The position numbers and the translations under genes are program-made. A stretch of DNA of 18,295 bases. It comes from DATGKR01 sp035294565 (GTDB lineage Bacteria; Actinomycetota; Acidimicrobiia; Acidimicrobiales; Palsa-688). The stretch lies in assembly GCA_035294565.1 (NCBI GenBank), contig DATGKR010000156.1:1-18295 (forward strand), given 5' to 3'. Positions 1 through 7,582 of this stretch are shown here, one piece after another. The notes under the pieces were generated by a model. The model searched no databases and was not told the DNA's origin. It saw only the letters and a program-made list of their open reading frames with translations. How positions within the stretch are numbered: the first letter of the stretch is position 1; every line of letters begins with the position of its first letter.

Positions 1-44
1 GCTGTCCTGAGCGCCGGCGGACAGGGGCGGTACCGTTGCGGTGA

Positions 45-788
45 GTGGATCTCGACGGCCTCGACCCCAACCGCATCCCCCGCCACGTAGCGTGCGTGAT
101 GGACGGCAACGGCCGGTGGGCCTCCAAGCAGGGGCTGCCCCGCACCGAGGGTCACAGGGCCGGTGAGCAGGCCCTTTTCGACGCCGCTTGTGGGGCCCTG
201 GAGATCGGCATCCCCTTTTTCACCGTCTACGCCTTCTCCACAGAGAACTGGCGGAGACCGCACGAGGAGGTGCGCTTCCTCATCAACGTAATCGCCGACC
301 AGCTGCTCACCCGCCGCCGCGACGAGCTTCACCGCATGGGCGTGCGCATCCGCTTCATGGGAAGGCGGGACTGGCGGGTCCCGCGCTGGGTGGTCCGGAG
401 GATGGACGCTGCTGCGGAGCTGACCAGCCACAACAAGGCGATGACGCTCACCGTCGCCTTCAACTACGGAGGTCGTGCGGAGATCGTCGACGCCGTCCGC
501 TCCATCGTCGCCTCGGGCGTTCCCGCCGGACGCGTCGACGAGCGGACCGTCCGCCGCCACCTCTACGCCCCCGACCTGCCCGACCCGGATCTGGTCATCC
601 GCACCTCCGGCGAGTACCGGGTCTCCAACTTCTTGCTGTGGGAGCTCGCCTACAGCGAGCTGGTCTTCACCGACGTGCTCTGGCCCGACTTCAGACGCGA
701 GCACCTGCTGGAGGCGGTGCGGGAGTTCCAGGCGCGCGACCGCCGCTACGGGACAACGGGCGTCTCCCGCGAGGACGGCATCCCTTGA
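45..788 (+). CDS. uppS: Isoprenyl transferase (undecaprenyl diphosphate synthase type)
   Basis: Cis-prenyltransferase that condenses isopentenyl diphosphate onto an allylic diphosphate to make the polyprenyl carrier lipid for cell-wall synthesis; it acts at the cytoplasmic face of the membrane. The family signature HVACVMDGNGRWA is at residues 14-26, with the Mg-binding Asp at D20. The second signature RTSGEYRVSNFLLW starts at R186 and runs into AYSE with E205, equivalent to the C-terminal Mg/IPP-binding Glu. The 247-residue length is normal for the family. The start is GTG at 45, placed directly after a TGA (42-44) that may end an upstream gene outside the window; no clear Shine-Dalgarno is visible. 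It overlaps recO by 4 bases (TTGA), so the two are probably cotranscribed and coupled. Chain length (C50 or C55, or a short-chain actinobacterial paralogue) cannot be decided from sequence. Confidence 0.95.
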   Translation: MDLDGLDPNRIPRHVACVMDGNGRWASKQGLPRTEGHRAGEQALFDAACGALEIGIPFFTVYAFSTENWRRPHEEVRFLINVIADQLLTRRRDELHRMGVRIRFMGRRDWRVPRWVVRRMDAAAELTSHNKAMTLTVAFNYGGRAEIVDAVRSIVASGVPAGRVDERTVRRHLYAPDLPDPDLVIRTSGEYRVSNFLLWELAYSELVFTDVLWPDFRREHLLEAVREFQARDRRYGTTGVSREDGIP

Positions 789-1501
789 CCCTCTACAGGG
801 AGGAGGCGGTGGTGCTTCGAACCCACAAGCTGGGCGAGGCCGACCGGATTGTGGTGCTGATGAGCGGGGGGAGGGGGAAGGTGCGGGCTGTCGCCAAGGG
901 GGTGCGCAAGACCAAGAGCCGCTTCGGCGGGCGCCTGGAACCACCGGCTCACGTCAACCTGCTCCTCTACCAGGGCCGAGACCTGGATGTGGTCAGCCAG
1001 GCGGAGTCGGTCGAGTCGCACCGGCCCATACGCGAGGACCTCGACAGGATGACCGACGCCCTTGCCCTCGTGGAGGCCGTCGACCAGGTTGCCCAGGAGG
1101 GGGAGCCGAACCCTGCTCTGTTCCGGATGCTGACCGGGGCGCTGCGCACGCTTTGCGAGGCTCCGCAGCGGCCGCCCCTGTTGGTAGGAGCCTTCTACTG
1201 GAAGCTCCTCGCCCTCGAAGGCGTGGCACCTGTCCTCGACGGCTGCGCACGCTGCGGCGCCGCCGTCCCCGCGACGTTCGACCCCCTCGAGGGTGGCGTG
1301 CTGTGCCGGGAGCACCGCAGCGGCAAACCCGTCGAGGCGGAGACGATCACCGTCGTTCGGTCCATACTCGGGGGAGGGCTCGCGGCTGCGCTTCGCCTTC
1401 CCGCCTCGGCGCTGACGTCGAGCGTCTCGGCCCTCGCCACCGAGTCGCTCGAAGCGCACCTCGAGCGCCGGCTCCGCACCGTGCACATGCTCGGGGGCTA
1501 G
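785..1501 (+). CDS. recO: DNA repair protein RecO
   Basis: RecF-pathway recombination mediator that helps load RecA on SSB-coated DNA and anneals single strands. The chosen start is TTG at 785, overlapping the uppS stop in a TTGA; the protein is then 238 residues, normal for RecO. The N-terminal OB-fold begins LTLYREEAVVLRTHKLGEAD and continues with GKVRAVAKGVRK, the typical RecO start. A zinc-finger-like patch is present in the C-terminal half: C154-x2-C157, then C174-x2-H177, where many RecO proteins have a second CxxC. The same frame is open upstream to 188, but that part lies inside uppS and is out-of-frame shadow. The coupling to uppS suggests one transcript. Identification is by family-typical N-terminus, zinc patch and length. 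Confidence 0.9.
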   Translation: MTLYREEAVVLRTHKLGEADRIVVLMSGGRGKVRAVAKGVRKTKSRFGGRLEPPAHVNLLLYQGRDLDVVSQAESVESHRPIREDLDRMTDALALVEAVDQVAQEGEPNPALFRMLTGALRTLCEAPQRPPLLVGAFYWKLLALEGVAPVLDGCARCGAAVPATFDPLEGGVLCREHRSGKPVEAETITVVRSILGGGLAAALRLPASALTSSVSALATESLEAHLERRLRTVHMLGG

Positions 1502-1527
1502 CCCGGCGCGACGGTCGCCGCCAGGGC

Positions 1528-1658
1528 GCCGGCGCCCCCGCTGCCCCGCCTCCCGCCGGCGCCTCCGATGCCCCGCCTCCAGCCGGCGGCGCCCCGGGCC
1601 TCGCTTCCCGCCGGCGCCCCCGCTGCCACGCCGCCCGCCGGCGCCCCGGGCCTCGAGG
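1528..1658. repeat. 27-bp GC-rich tandem repeat, about five copies
   Basis: Successive units begin GCCGGCGCC at 1528, 1555, 1582 (GCCGGCGGC), 1610 and 1637. Spacings are 27, 27, 28 and 27 bases; the last copy is partial. Units 1 and 4 are nearly identical, and units 3 and 5 share GCCCCGGGCCTCG. Because 27 is a multiple of 3, one frame reads a nine-residue AGAPAAPPP-like repeat, but the 28-base third unit breaks that frame and there is no plausible start. It resembles a minisatellite rather than coding sequence. Confidence 0.8.
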
Positions 1659-1665
1659 CAGAGAA

Positions 1666-1787
1666 TTTCCCTAACTGTCCACACCCTCGCGGCGGGAGGC
1701 GGCCCTCTGGACACTTTGGTCGAATATTTCGCCCTAACTGTCCACTCGAGCCCTGCGCGGCCTCGACCTGTGGACGGTTTGGGCGAA
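1666..1787. repeat. Four copies of a 17-bp element in alternating orientation
   Basis: The element approximates TGGACAGTTAGGGCGAA. Copies: 1666-1681 (reverse, TTTCCCTAACTGTCCA), 1708-1724 (forward, TGGACACTTTGGTCGAA), 1728-1744 (reverse, TTCGCCCTAACTGTCCA) and 1771-1787 (forward, TGGACGGTTTGGGCGAA). Copies 2 and 3 pair at 14 of 17 positions across a 3-base loop, and copies 3 and 4 at 15 of 17 across a 26-base loop. Copy 3 can pair with either neighbour, so the hairpins are mutually exclusive. They lie 50-170 bases before glyS. Confidence 0.8.
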
Positions 1788-1823
1788 AACCGGGTGCTGC
1801 CAGGGCCCCGCCCCGCCGGCGGG

Positions 1824-1829
1824 TAGCCT
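1824..1829 (+). promoter_or_regulatory. Candidate -10 box for glyS
   Basis: TAGCCT ends 9 bases before the glyS ATG at 1839, matching the TANNNT-type box. No clear Shine-Dalgarno lies before that ATG, so the transcript could be leaderless or nearly so. The same arrangement is seen before ppdK, the methyltransferase and vapB. No good -35 is visible. Confidence 0.4.
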
Positions 1830-1838
1830 GAGCGCCCT

Positions 1839-3149
1839 ATGCCGCCGGAGATGGACGAAGTCGTCAGGCTTGCCCGCCACCGCGGCTTCGTCTTCCCCAG
1901 CGCCGAGATCTACGGGGGTTTCCGCTCCACCTACGACTACGGGCCGCTCGGGGTGTTGATGCTGCGCAACGTCAAGGACCAGTGGTGGCGCTCGATCGTG
2001 CAGATGCGCCACGACGTGGTCGGCCTCGACGCGGCGATCCTGTCCAGCCCCCGGATCTGGGAGGCCTCCGGCCACCTGGCCAACTTCACCGATCCGCTCG
2101 TCGACTGCCGAAAGTGCAAGGAGCGCTGGCGGGCGGACCACCTGGAGGCGGGAGAGGACGGCGCCCTCCACTGCCCCAACTGCGGGAGCACGGACCTCAC
2201 AGAGGCGCGGGCGTTCAACCTGATGTTCAAGACGTTCGTCGGGCCGGTCGAGGACGAGGGCGCGGTGGCCTACCTGAGGCCCGAGACCGCCCAGGGTCAC
2301 TTCGTCAACTTCCTCAACGTCCTCCAGTCCTCCCGCAAGCGCCCTCCCTTCGGCATCGCCCAGATCGGCAAGTCGTTCCGGAACGAGATCACACCCGGCA
2401 ACTTCGTGTTCCGCACCCGCGAGTTCGAGCAGATGGAGCTCGAGTTCTTCGTGCCCCCCGCCGAGGCCGACGACTGGTTCGACTACTGGCGCACGCAGCG
2501 CCTGGAGTGGTACGTCGACCTGGGCATCCCCCGCGAGATGCTGCGGCTGCGCGACCACGACAAAGACGAGCTGTCTCACTACTCGGCCGCCACTACCGAC
2601 GTCGAGTTCCTGTTCCCCTGGGGCTGGGGGGAGCTGGAGGGGATCGCCAACCGGACCGACTACGACCTGCGAGCCCACTCCGAAGCCAGCGGCGTCAGGC
2701 TGGAGTACTTCGACCAGGCCAGCGGGGAGCGCTACGTGCCCTACGTGATCGAGCCGGCCGCCGGGGCGACACGCACGATGATGGCCTTCCTCATCGCCGC
2801 GTGGGACAAAGACGAGGTCGGCGGCGAGCCCCGCACCGTGCTGCGCCTGCACCCGCGGATAGCGCCCTACCAGGTGGCGGTCCTGCCTCTGTCCCGGAAG
2901 GAGAACCTCGTGGCCAAGGCGCTGGAGGTGTTGTCGCTGCTCCAGCCGGTCGCCATGTGCGACTACGACGAGACCCAGTCGATCGGCCGGCGCTACCGCC
3001 GCCAGGACGAGATCGGCACCCCTCTGGCGGTGACAGTGGACTTCGACACGCTCGTAGACGAGGCGGTCACCATCCGCGACCGGGACACAACCGAGCAGGT
3101 GCGGGTGCCGATCGCCGGGCTGGTACAGGAGGTGTCGAGCCGCCTCTAG
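1839..3149 (+). CDS. glyS: Glycyl-tRNA synthetase, alpha2 (single-chain) type
   Basis: Class II aminoacyl-tRNA synthetase charging tRNA-Gly. The homodimeric eukaryote/actinobacteria-like form is recognised by GFVFPSAEIYGG near the N-terminus, DYGPLG, then a zinc-knuckle-like insertion with C90-x2-C93 and C112-x2-C115. LRPETAQGHFVNF, and class II motif 2 in GKSFRNEITPGNFVFRTREF, follow. The C-terminal anticodon-binding domain starts near APYQVAVLPL and ends with a normal VTIRDRDTTEQVR strand. Length 436 residues is close to family members. The ATG at 1839 is used; an in-frame ATG at 1851, with CGGAG before it, is a possible alternative giving MDEVVRLARHRG, and the family fits either. It probably has its own promoter, given the repeat-filled gap upstream. 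Confidence 0.96.
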   Translation: MPPEMDEVVRLARHRGFVFPSAEIYGGFRSTYDYGPLGVLMLRNVKDQWWRSIVQMRHDVVGLDAAILSSPRIWEASGHLANFTDPLVDCRKCKERWRADHLEAGEDGALHCPNCGSTDLTEARAFNLMFKTFVGPVEDEGAVAYLRPETAQGHFVNFLNVLQSSRKRPPFGIAQIGKSFRNEITPGNFVFRTREFEQMELEFFVPPAEADDWFDYWRTQRLEWYVDLGIPREMLRLRDHDKDELSHYSAATTDVEFLFPWGWGELEGIANRTDYDLRAHSEASGVRLEYFDQASGERYVPYVIEPAAGATRTMMAFLIAAWDKDEVGGEPRTVLRLHPRIAPYQVAVLPLSRKENLVAKALEVLSLLQPVAMCDYDETQSIGRRYRRQDEIGTPLAVTVDFDTLVDEAVTIRDRDTTEQVRVPIAGLVQEVSSRL

Positions 3150-3152
3150 CAT
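3147..3152 (+). promoter_or_regulatory. Candidate -10 box for ppdK
   Basis: TAGCAT, overlapping the glyS stop codon, ends 7 bases before the ATG at 3160. This puts a transcription start at or next to the ATG, implying a leaderless mRNA. It supports ATG 3160 over the TTG at 3154. No -35 match is obvious. Confidence 0.4.
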
Positions 3153-3159
3153 CTTGGGC

Positions 3160-5796
3160 ATGGCGCTCGTCTACTCCTTCGAACACAAGCACCGCCGGCC
3201 GCCCATGGAGATGAAGGACCTCCTCGGGGGCAAGGGGGCGAACTTGGCGGAGATGACCTCGGTTCTCGGGCTTCCCGTCCCGCCGGGCTTCACCATAACG
3301 ACCGACGCCTGCCGGGCCTACATGGAGGGCGGGTGGCCCGACGGGTTGTCGCAGGAAGTGGCCCGTCACGTCCGCCGGCTCGAGAAGGTAATGGGAAAAA
3401 GGTTGGGCGACGCGACCGACCCGCTCCTCGTAAGTGTCAGGTCGGGTGCTAAATTTTCGATGCCCGGGATGATGGACACGGTCCTCAACCTGGGCCTGAA
3501 CGATGCGTCGGTCAAGGGACTGGCCGAGCAGACCAGCGACGAGCGCTTCGCCTACGACTCCTACCGGCGGTTCATCGCCATGTACGGCCGTATCGTCCTC
3601 GGCATAGACGGGGAGGAGTTCGACCGCCCCTTCGAGGAAGCCCGCGAGCGGGCGGGCGCCGCCAGCGACGCCGAAGTCCCTGCCGACGCCCTGCGCTCGT
3701 TGTGCGAGACCTACAAGCGGGTGGTCGAGGAGCGCACGGGGCGGCCGTTCCCCCAAGAGCCCCAGGACCAGCTGAGGGGGGCCATCGAGGCCGTCTTCAA
3801 ATCGTGGAACGGCGCCCGGGCCGTCGCCTACAGGGTGCGCGAGCGGATACCGCACGACCTCGGCACGGCGGTCAACGTCCAGACGATGGTCTTCGGCAAC
3901 CGCGACGACAACTCGGGGACCGGGGTCGGCTTCACCCGCGACCCCGCAACGGGCGCCCAGGGCGAGTACGGCGACTTCCTGGTCAACGCGCAAGGCGAGG
4001 ATGTGGTGGCCGGCATCCGCAACACGCTTCCGCTCTCCGAGCTGAAGCGGCTGTTCCCGAAGGTGTTCAAGGAGCTGATGGAGATCTTCGCCCGGCTCGA
4101 GGCGCACTACCGGGACATGTGCGACATCGAGTTCACGATCGAGCGGGGCAAGCTGTGGATGCTGCAGACCCGCGTCGGCAAGCGGACCGGGCGTGCCGCC
4201 TTGAGGATGGCCGTGGACATGACCAAGCAAAGGGGGTCGTGGAGGATCAGCCGCGAGGAGGCGGTGATGCGGATCACCGCCGACCACCTCGACCAGGTGC
4301 TCCACCCCCAGTTCGCCGAGACCCCCGCCCGGCTGCTCGGCAAGGGCCTGGCCGCCTCGCCCGGCGCCGCCGTCGGCAAGGTCGTCTTCAGCGCCGACGC
4401 CGCCGAGGAGGCCGCTTCGCGGGGGGAGCGGGTCATCCTGGTCCGCAGCGAGACCTCGCCCGAGGACGTCCACGGCATGATCGCGGCCCAGGGCATCCTG
4501 ACCACCCGGGGAGGGCTGGTGAGCCACGCCGCCGTCGTCGCCCGCGGCTGGGGCAAGCCGGCGGTGGTCGGGGCCGAGGCGGTCAGGATCTCCGGCCGCA
4601 GCTTCACCGTCGGTTCGACAACAGTCAACGAAGGTGACTACATCTCCATCGACGGCACCACCGGTGAGATAGCGCTCGGCGAGGTTCCGTTGAAGGACGC
4701 CCGCCCGCCGGAGGAGTTCGACGTGGTGCTGGGATGGGCCGACCGGATCCGCAAAGGCAAGCTAGCCGTGCGGGCCAACGCCGACAACGGGCCTGACGCG
4801 GCCAAAGCCCGCGAGTTCGGCGCGGAGGGCATCGGGCTCTGCCGCACCGAGCACATGTTCCTCGGCGAGGACCGGCTGCCGATCGTGAGGCGGATGATCC
4901 TCGCCTCGGACCCCCAGGAGGAGGAGTCTGCGCTGGAGGAGCTGCGCGAGGTCCAAAAGCGGGACTTCGTCGCGATCCTCGAGGCGATGGACGGCCTTCC
5001 GGTCACCGTCCGCCTCTTGGACCCGCCCCTCCACGAGTTCCTGCCCTCCACCGAGGAGCTGGAGATCAAGGAGGCGACCACCGGCCTGAGCGGCGAGGAG
5101 CGCAGGATGCTCGACGCCGCCAGGGCATGGCACGAGTTCAACCCGATGCTCGGAACGCGCGGCGTGCGCCTCGGGGTCGTAAAGCCGGGCCTCTACGCCA
5201 TGCAGGTGCGGGCCCTCATGCAGGCGGCCGCCGAGAGGGTCGCCGCTGGGGGGAAGCCGAAAGTGGAGGTGATGATCCCCCTCACCGTCACCCGCGAGGA
5301 GCTGGCGCTCGCCCGCTCCTGGGCGCAGGAGGCGATCACTTCGGAGACGGCCGGCCTGCGCAGGAAGCCGGAGGTGCTCATCGGCACGATGGTGGAAACG
5401 CCGCGTGCGGCCGTCTGCGCCGGCGAGCTGGCCGAGGAGGCGGACTTCTTCAGCTTCGGCACCAACGACCTGACCCAGATGACCTTCGGCTTCTCCCGCG
5501 ACGACGTGGAGGGCCGGATGATGTCCGCCTACCTCGAGCAGGGGCTGCTCGAGCGGAACCCCTTCGAGACGATCGACCAGAGGGGCGTGGGTTTCCTGGT
5601 GGAGCGGGCCGTGGCGGCGGGGCGTTCCACCAATCCCGCCCTCAAGCTCGGTATCTGCGGAGAGCACGGCGGCGACCCGGAGTCGATCTGGTTCTTCCAC
5701 CGGGCGGGGCTGGACTACGTTTCGTGCTCGCCCTTCCGTGTGCCCATCGCCAGGCTGGCGGCCGCTCAGGCGGTGGTGTCGCAGGACCGGGCGTAG
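3160..5796 (+). CDS. ppdK: Pyruvate, phosphate dikinase
   Basis: Interconverts pyruvate + ATP + Pi with PEP + AMP + PPi; in heterotrophic actinobacteria it serves gluconeogenesis or reversible, PPi-linked glycolysis. The ATP-grasp N-terminal domain has LLGGKGANLAEMTS, PPGFTITT and the loop SVRSGAKFSMPGMMDT. The central swivelling domain carries the phosphorylated His in TTRGGLVSHAAVVARGWGK (H456). The C-terminal TIM-barrel domain has GLCRTEHMF, GTRGVRLG and the terminal GICGEHGGDP with the catalytic Cys at C833. Length 878 residues is complete. ATG 3160 is preferred to the TTG at 3154 because it gives the usual short N-terminus MALVYSF and sits 7 bases from a -10-like TAGCAT. It is 10 bases after glyS and 10 before dnaG. 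The usual regulator gene (PDRP type) is not seen in the window. Confidence 0.95.
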   Translation: MALVYSFEHKHRRPPMEMKDLLGGKGANLAEMTSVLGLPVPPGFTITTDACRAYMEGGWPDGLSQEVARHVRRLEKVMGKRLGDATDPLLVSVRSGAKFSMPGMMDTVLNLGLNDASVKGLAEQTSDERFAYDSYRRFIAMYGRIVLGIDGEEFDRPFEEARERAGAASDAEVPADALRSLCETYKRVVEERTGRPFPQEPQDQLRGAIEAVFKSWNGARAVAYRVRERIPHDLGTAVNVQTMVFGNRDDNSGTGVGFTRDPATGAQGEYGDFLVNAQGEDVVAGIRNTLPLSELKRLFPKVFKELMEIFARLEAHYRDMCDIEFTIERGKLWMLQTRVGKRTGRAALRMAVDMTKQRGSWRISREEAVMRITADHLDQVLHPQFAETPARLLGKGLAASPGAAVGKVVFSADAAEEAASRGERVILVRSETSPEDVHGMIAAQGILTTRGGLVSHAAVVARGWGKPAVVGAEAVRISGRSFTVGSTTVNEGDYISIDGTTGEIALGEVPLKDARPPEEFDVVLGWADRIRKGKLAVRANADNGPDAAKAREFGAEGIGLCRTEHMFLGEDRLPIVRRMILASDPQEEESALEELREVQKRDFVAILEAMDGLPVTVRLLDPPLHEFLPSTEELEIKEATTGLSGEERRMLDAARAWHEFNPMLGTRGVRLGVVKPGLYAMQVRALMQAAAERVAAGGKPKVEVMIPLTVTREELALARSWAQEAITSETAGLRRKPEVLIGTMVETPRAAVCAGELAEEADFFSFGTNDLTQMTFGFSRDDVEGRMMSAYLEQGLLERNPFETIDQRGVGFLVERAVAAGRSTNPALKLGICGEHGGDPESIWFFHRAGLDYVSCSPFRVPIARLAAAQAVVSQDRA

Positions 5797-5806
5797 GCTC
5801 GCGGAT

Positions 5807-7582
5807 GTGGGCATAGTCGACGAGGACATCGCCCGGGTTCGCGAATCGACCGATTTCGTGGCCGTCGTCGGCGAGCACCTCGCCCTCCGGCGGGTGGGCT
5901 CCCGATGGGTGGGTCTGTGCCCCTTCCACACCGAGAAGACCCCATCGTTGTCTGTGAACGGGGAGCTGGGCCTCTACTACTGCTTCGGCTGCGGGGCGCG
6001 GGGGGACGCCATCACCTTCGTCCGGGAGGTGGAGCAGCTCGACTTCGTCGAAGCGGTGGAGAAGCTCGCCGCCCGCGCCGGGATAACGCTGCGCTACGAC
6101 AGTGCCGAGGGGGGCCGGGACCGCCAGCGCAAGAACAGGATCCACGAGACGCTCGAAGCCGCCGTGGAGTGGTATCACCAGCGGCTTCTGTCCGCCCCCG
6201 ACGCCGCGGCGGCCCGCTCCTACCTGCGGCGCGAGCGGGGCTACAGCGGCGACGTGGTGCGCCGCTACCGGCTGGGCTGGGCTCCCCAGCCGCGCGACGC
6301 CCTGATCAGTGGTCTCGGGCGGCCCATCGGCGACCTGGTGGAGGCGGGCCTGGCGGTGCTCGACGCGTCGGGGCGCCACGTGGACTTCTTCCGGGGGCGG
6401 ATCCTCTTTCCCGTCTTCGAGGCGGGGGGGCGGCCCGTCGGCTTCGGGGGGCGGATGCTGCCGGGTGGGTACCCGCCCAAGTACAAGAACACCCCCGCGA
6501 CGCCCGTGTACGAGAAGAGCCGCTTACTGTACGGGCTCAACTGGGCGAAGAAGTCCGTCGTCGAAAGAGGCAGGGTGGTCGTCTGCGAGGGCTACACCGA
6601 CGTGATCGGCCTGCAGGAGGCCGGCATCACCGAAGCCGTGGCCACGTGCGGTACGGCCCTCGCCGACGGGCACATCCGGCTGCTCACCAACTTCGCTCGG
6701 CGGCTGGTCCTCGCCTACGACGCCGACGCCGCGGGCCAGGCCGCGGCGGAGAAGTTCTACGAGTGGGAGAAGCGCTACCAGGTCGACATCCGGGTGCTGG
6801 CCCTGCCGGCCGGGTCCGACCCCGCCGACGCGGCGCGAAGCGACCCCGATCTGCTGATCGCAGCGGTCGAGGAGGCCAGACCGTACCTGGGGTTCCGCCT
6901 CGAGAGGCTGTTCGCCCGCAGCGATCTCGCCAGCCCCGAGGGCAGGTCCCGGGCCGCGGGGTCGGCCATGTCCATGGTTGCCGAGCACCCCGACGAGCTG
7001 GTGCGGGACCAGTACGTCATGCAGATCGCCGACAGGTGCGGCGTGGACCCCGAGCGCTTGAGGAGCTTGCGCGCCCCTGCGGCGAGCGCAGCGGCGCCGG
7101 TGGACGCCGAAACGCCCGCCCGTCCGCCCGTCGGCGGGCCCGAGCTCGAAGCGCTGCGCATGATGGTCCACCGCCGCGACGAGGTCGCCGCCCGGCTGGC
7201 GGCGTGCCTCTTCCCGAACCCGCTCGCCCGGGGGGCGTTCGAGCTGCTGTCGGCGACGCCCGGTGTCCACGAGGCGGTCGAGACGGCCGACTCGCAGACC
7301 GCCGATCTGTTGCTGCGCCTGGCGGTGGAGGAGACCGACGCCGAACCCGACGACGTGGTGCGCCTGCTGGTCAAGCGCTGCGTGGAGGGGGAGGTCTCGA
7401 ACCTGGAGAGGTCGCTGCGCCAGGCCGCCCCCGCCGATCAGGCCCAGTACGCCCAGCTGATCGCCTGGCTCACCAGGGGCCTGCAGCAGCTACGGGCGGA
7501 GCACCCCGACCAGCGTCCGGCGGTGGCCGAGGCGGAGCAGCGGCTGGTCGCCTGGCTGGCCGAACGCCGGGGCGGGACATGA
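5807..7582 (+). CDS. dnaG: DNA primase
   Basis: Makes RNA primers for replication at the fork, working with the DnaB helicase. The start is taken as GTG at 5807 (MGIVDEDIARVRESTDFV), where the family begins; the frame is open further upstream but only inside ppdK. The CHC2 zinc finger has C38, H41, C59 and C62 in LCPFHTEKTPS and YYCFGCGARGD. The catalytic core contains GFGGRML and the TOPRIM fold with E261 in VVVCEGYTDVIGL and D305/D307 in LAYDADAAGQ. A DnaB-interacting C-terminal region follows an Ala/Pro-rich linker. Length 591 is normal. It lies 10 bases after ppdK and its TGA overlaps the rpoD ATG (ATGA), a reduced version of the macromolecular synthesis operon in which primase and sigma are coupled. 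Confidence 0.95.
   Translation: MGIVDEDIARVRESTDFVAVVGEHLALRRVGSRWVGLCPFHTEKTPSLSVNGELGLYYCFGCGARGDAITFVREVEQLDFVEAVEKLAARAGITLRYDSAEGGRDRQRKNRIHETLEAAVEWYHQRLLSAPDAAAARSYLRRERGYSGDVVRRYRLGWAPQPRDALISGLGRPIGDLVEAGLAVLDASGRHVDFFRGRILFPVFEAGGRPVGFGGRMLPGGYPPKYKNTPATPVYEKSRLLYGLNWAKKSVVERGRVVVCEGYTDVIGLQEAGITEAVATCGTALADGHIRLLTNFARRLVLAYDADAAGQAAAEKFYEWEKRYQVDIRVLALPAGSDPADAARSDPDLLIAAVEEARPYLGFRLERLFARSDLASPEGRSRAAGSAMSMVAEHPDELVRDQYVMQIADRCGVDPERLRSLRAPAASAAAPVDAETPARPPVGGPELEALRMMVHRRDEVAARLAACLFPNPLARGAFELLSATPGVHEAVETADSQTADLLLRLAVEETDAEPDDVVRLLVKRCVEGEVSNLERSLRQAAPADQAQYAQLIAWLTRGLQQLRAEHPDQRPAVAEAEQRLVAWLAERRGGT

Larger units (their letters stand above)
1502..1838. other. recO-glyS intergenic region rich in repeats
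   Basis: This 337-base gap has no convincing gene. Its first part is a 27-bp tandem repeat block (1528-1658). Its second part holds four 17-bp elements in alternating orientation (1666-1787). Short frames across it only read Pro/Ala/Gly-rich repeat and are not supported as genes. A -10-like TAGCCT lies just before glyS. Confidence 0.7.

Noticed and set aside
1528..1787. CRISPR array
   Set aside because: Tandem units have no spacers and the 17-bp elements alternate in orientation; no cas gene is near.
1666..1838. T-box riboswitch before glyS
   Set aside because: I could not find the T-box core sequence or a specifier stem; only the repeated elements are seen.
3154..3159. TTG at 3154 as ppdK start
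   Set aside because: ATG at 3160 fits the family N-terminus and lies at the expected distance from a -10-like box.
5905..7578. Open upstream extension of the rpoD frame
   Set aside because: It is Arg/Gly-rich antiframe of dnaG; the real rpoD start overlaps the dnaG stop as ATGA.
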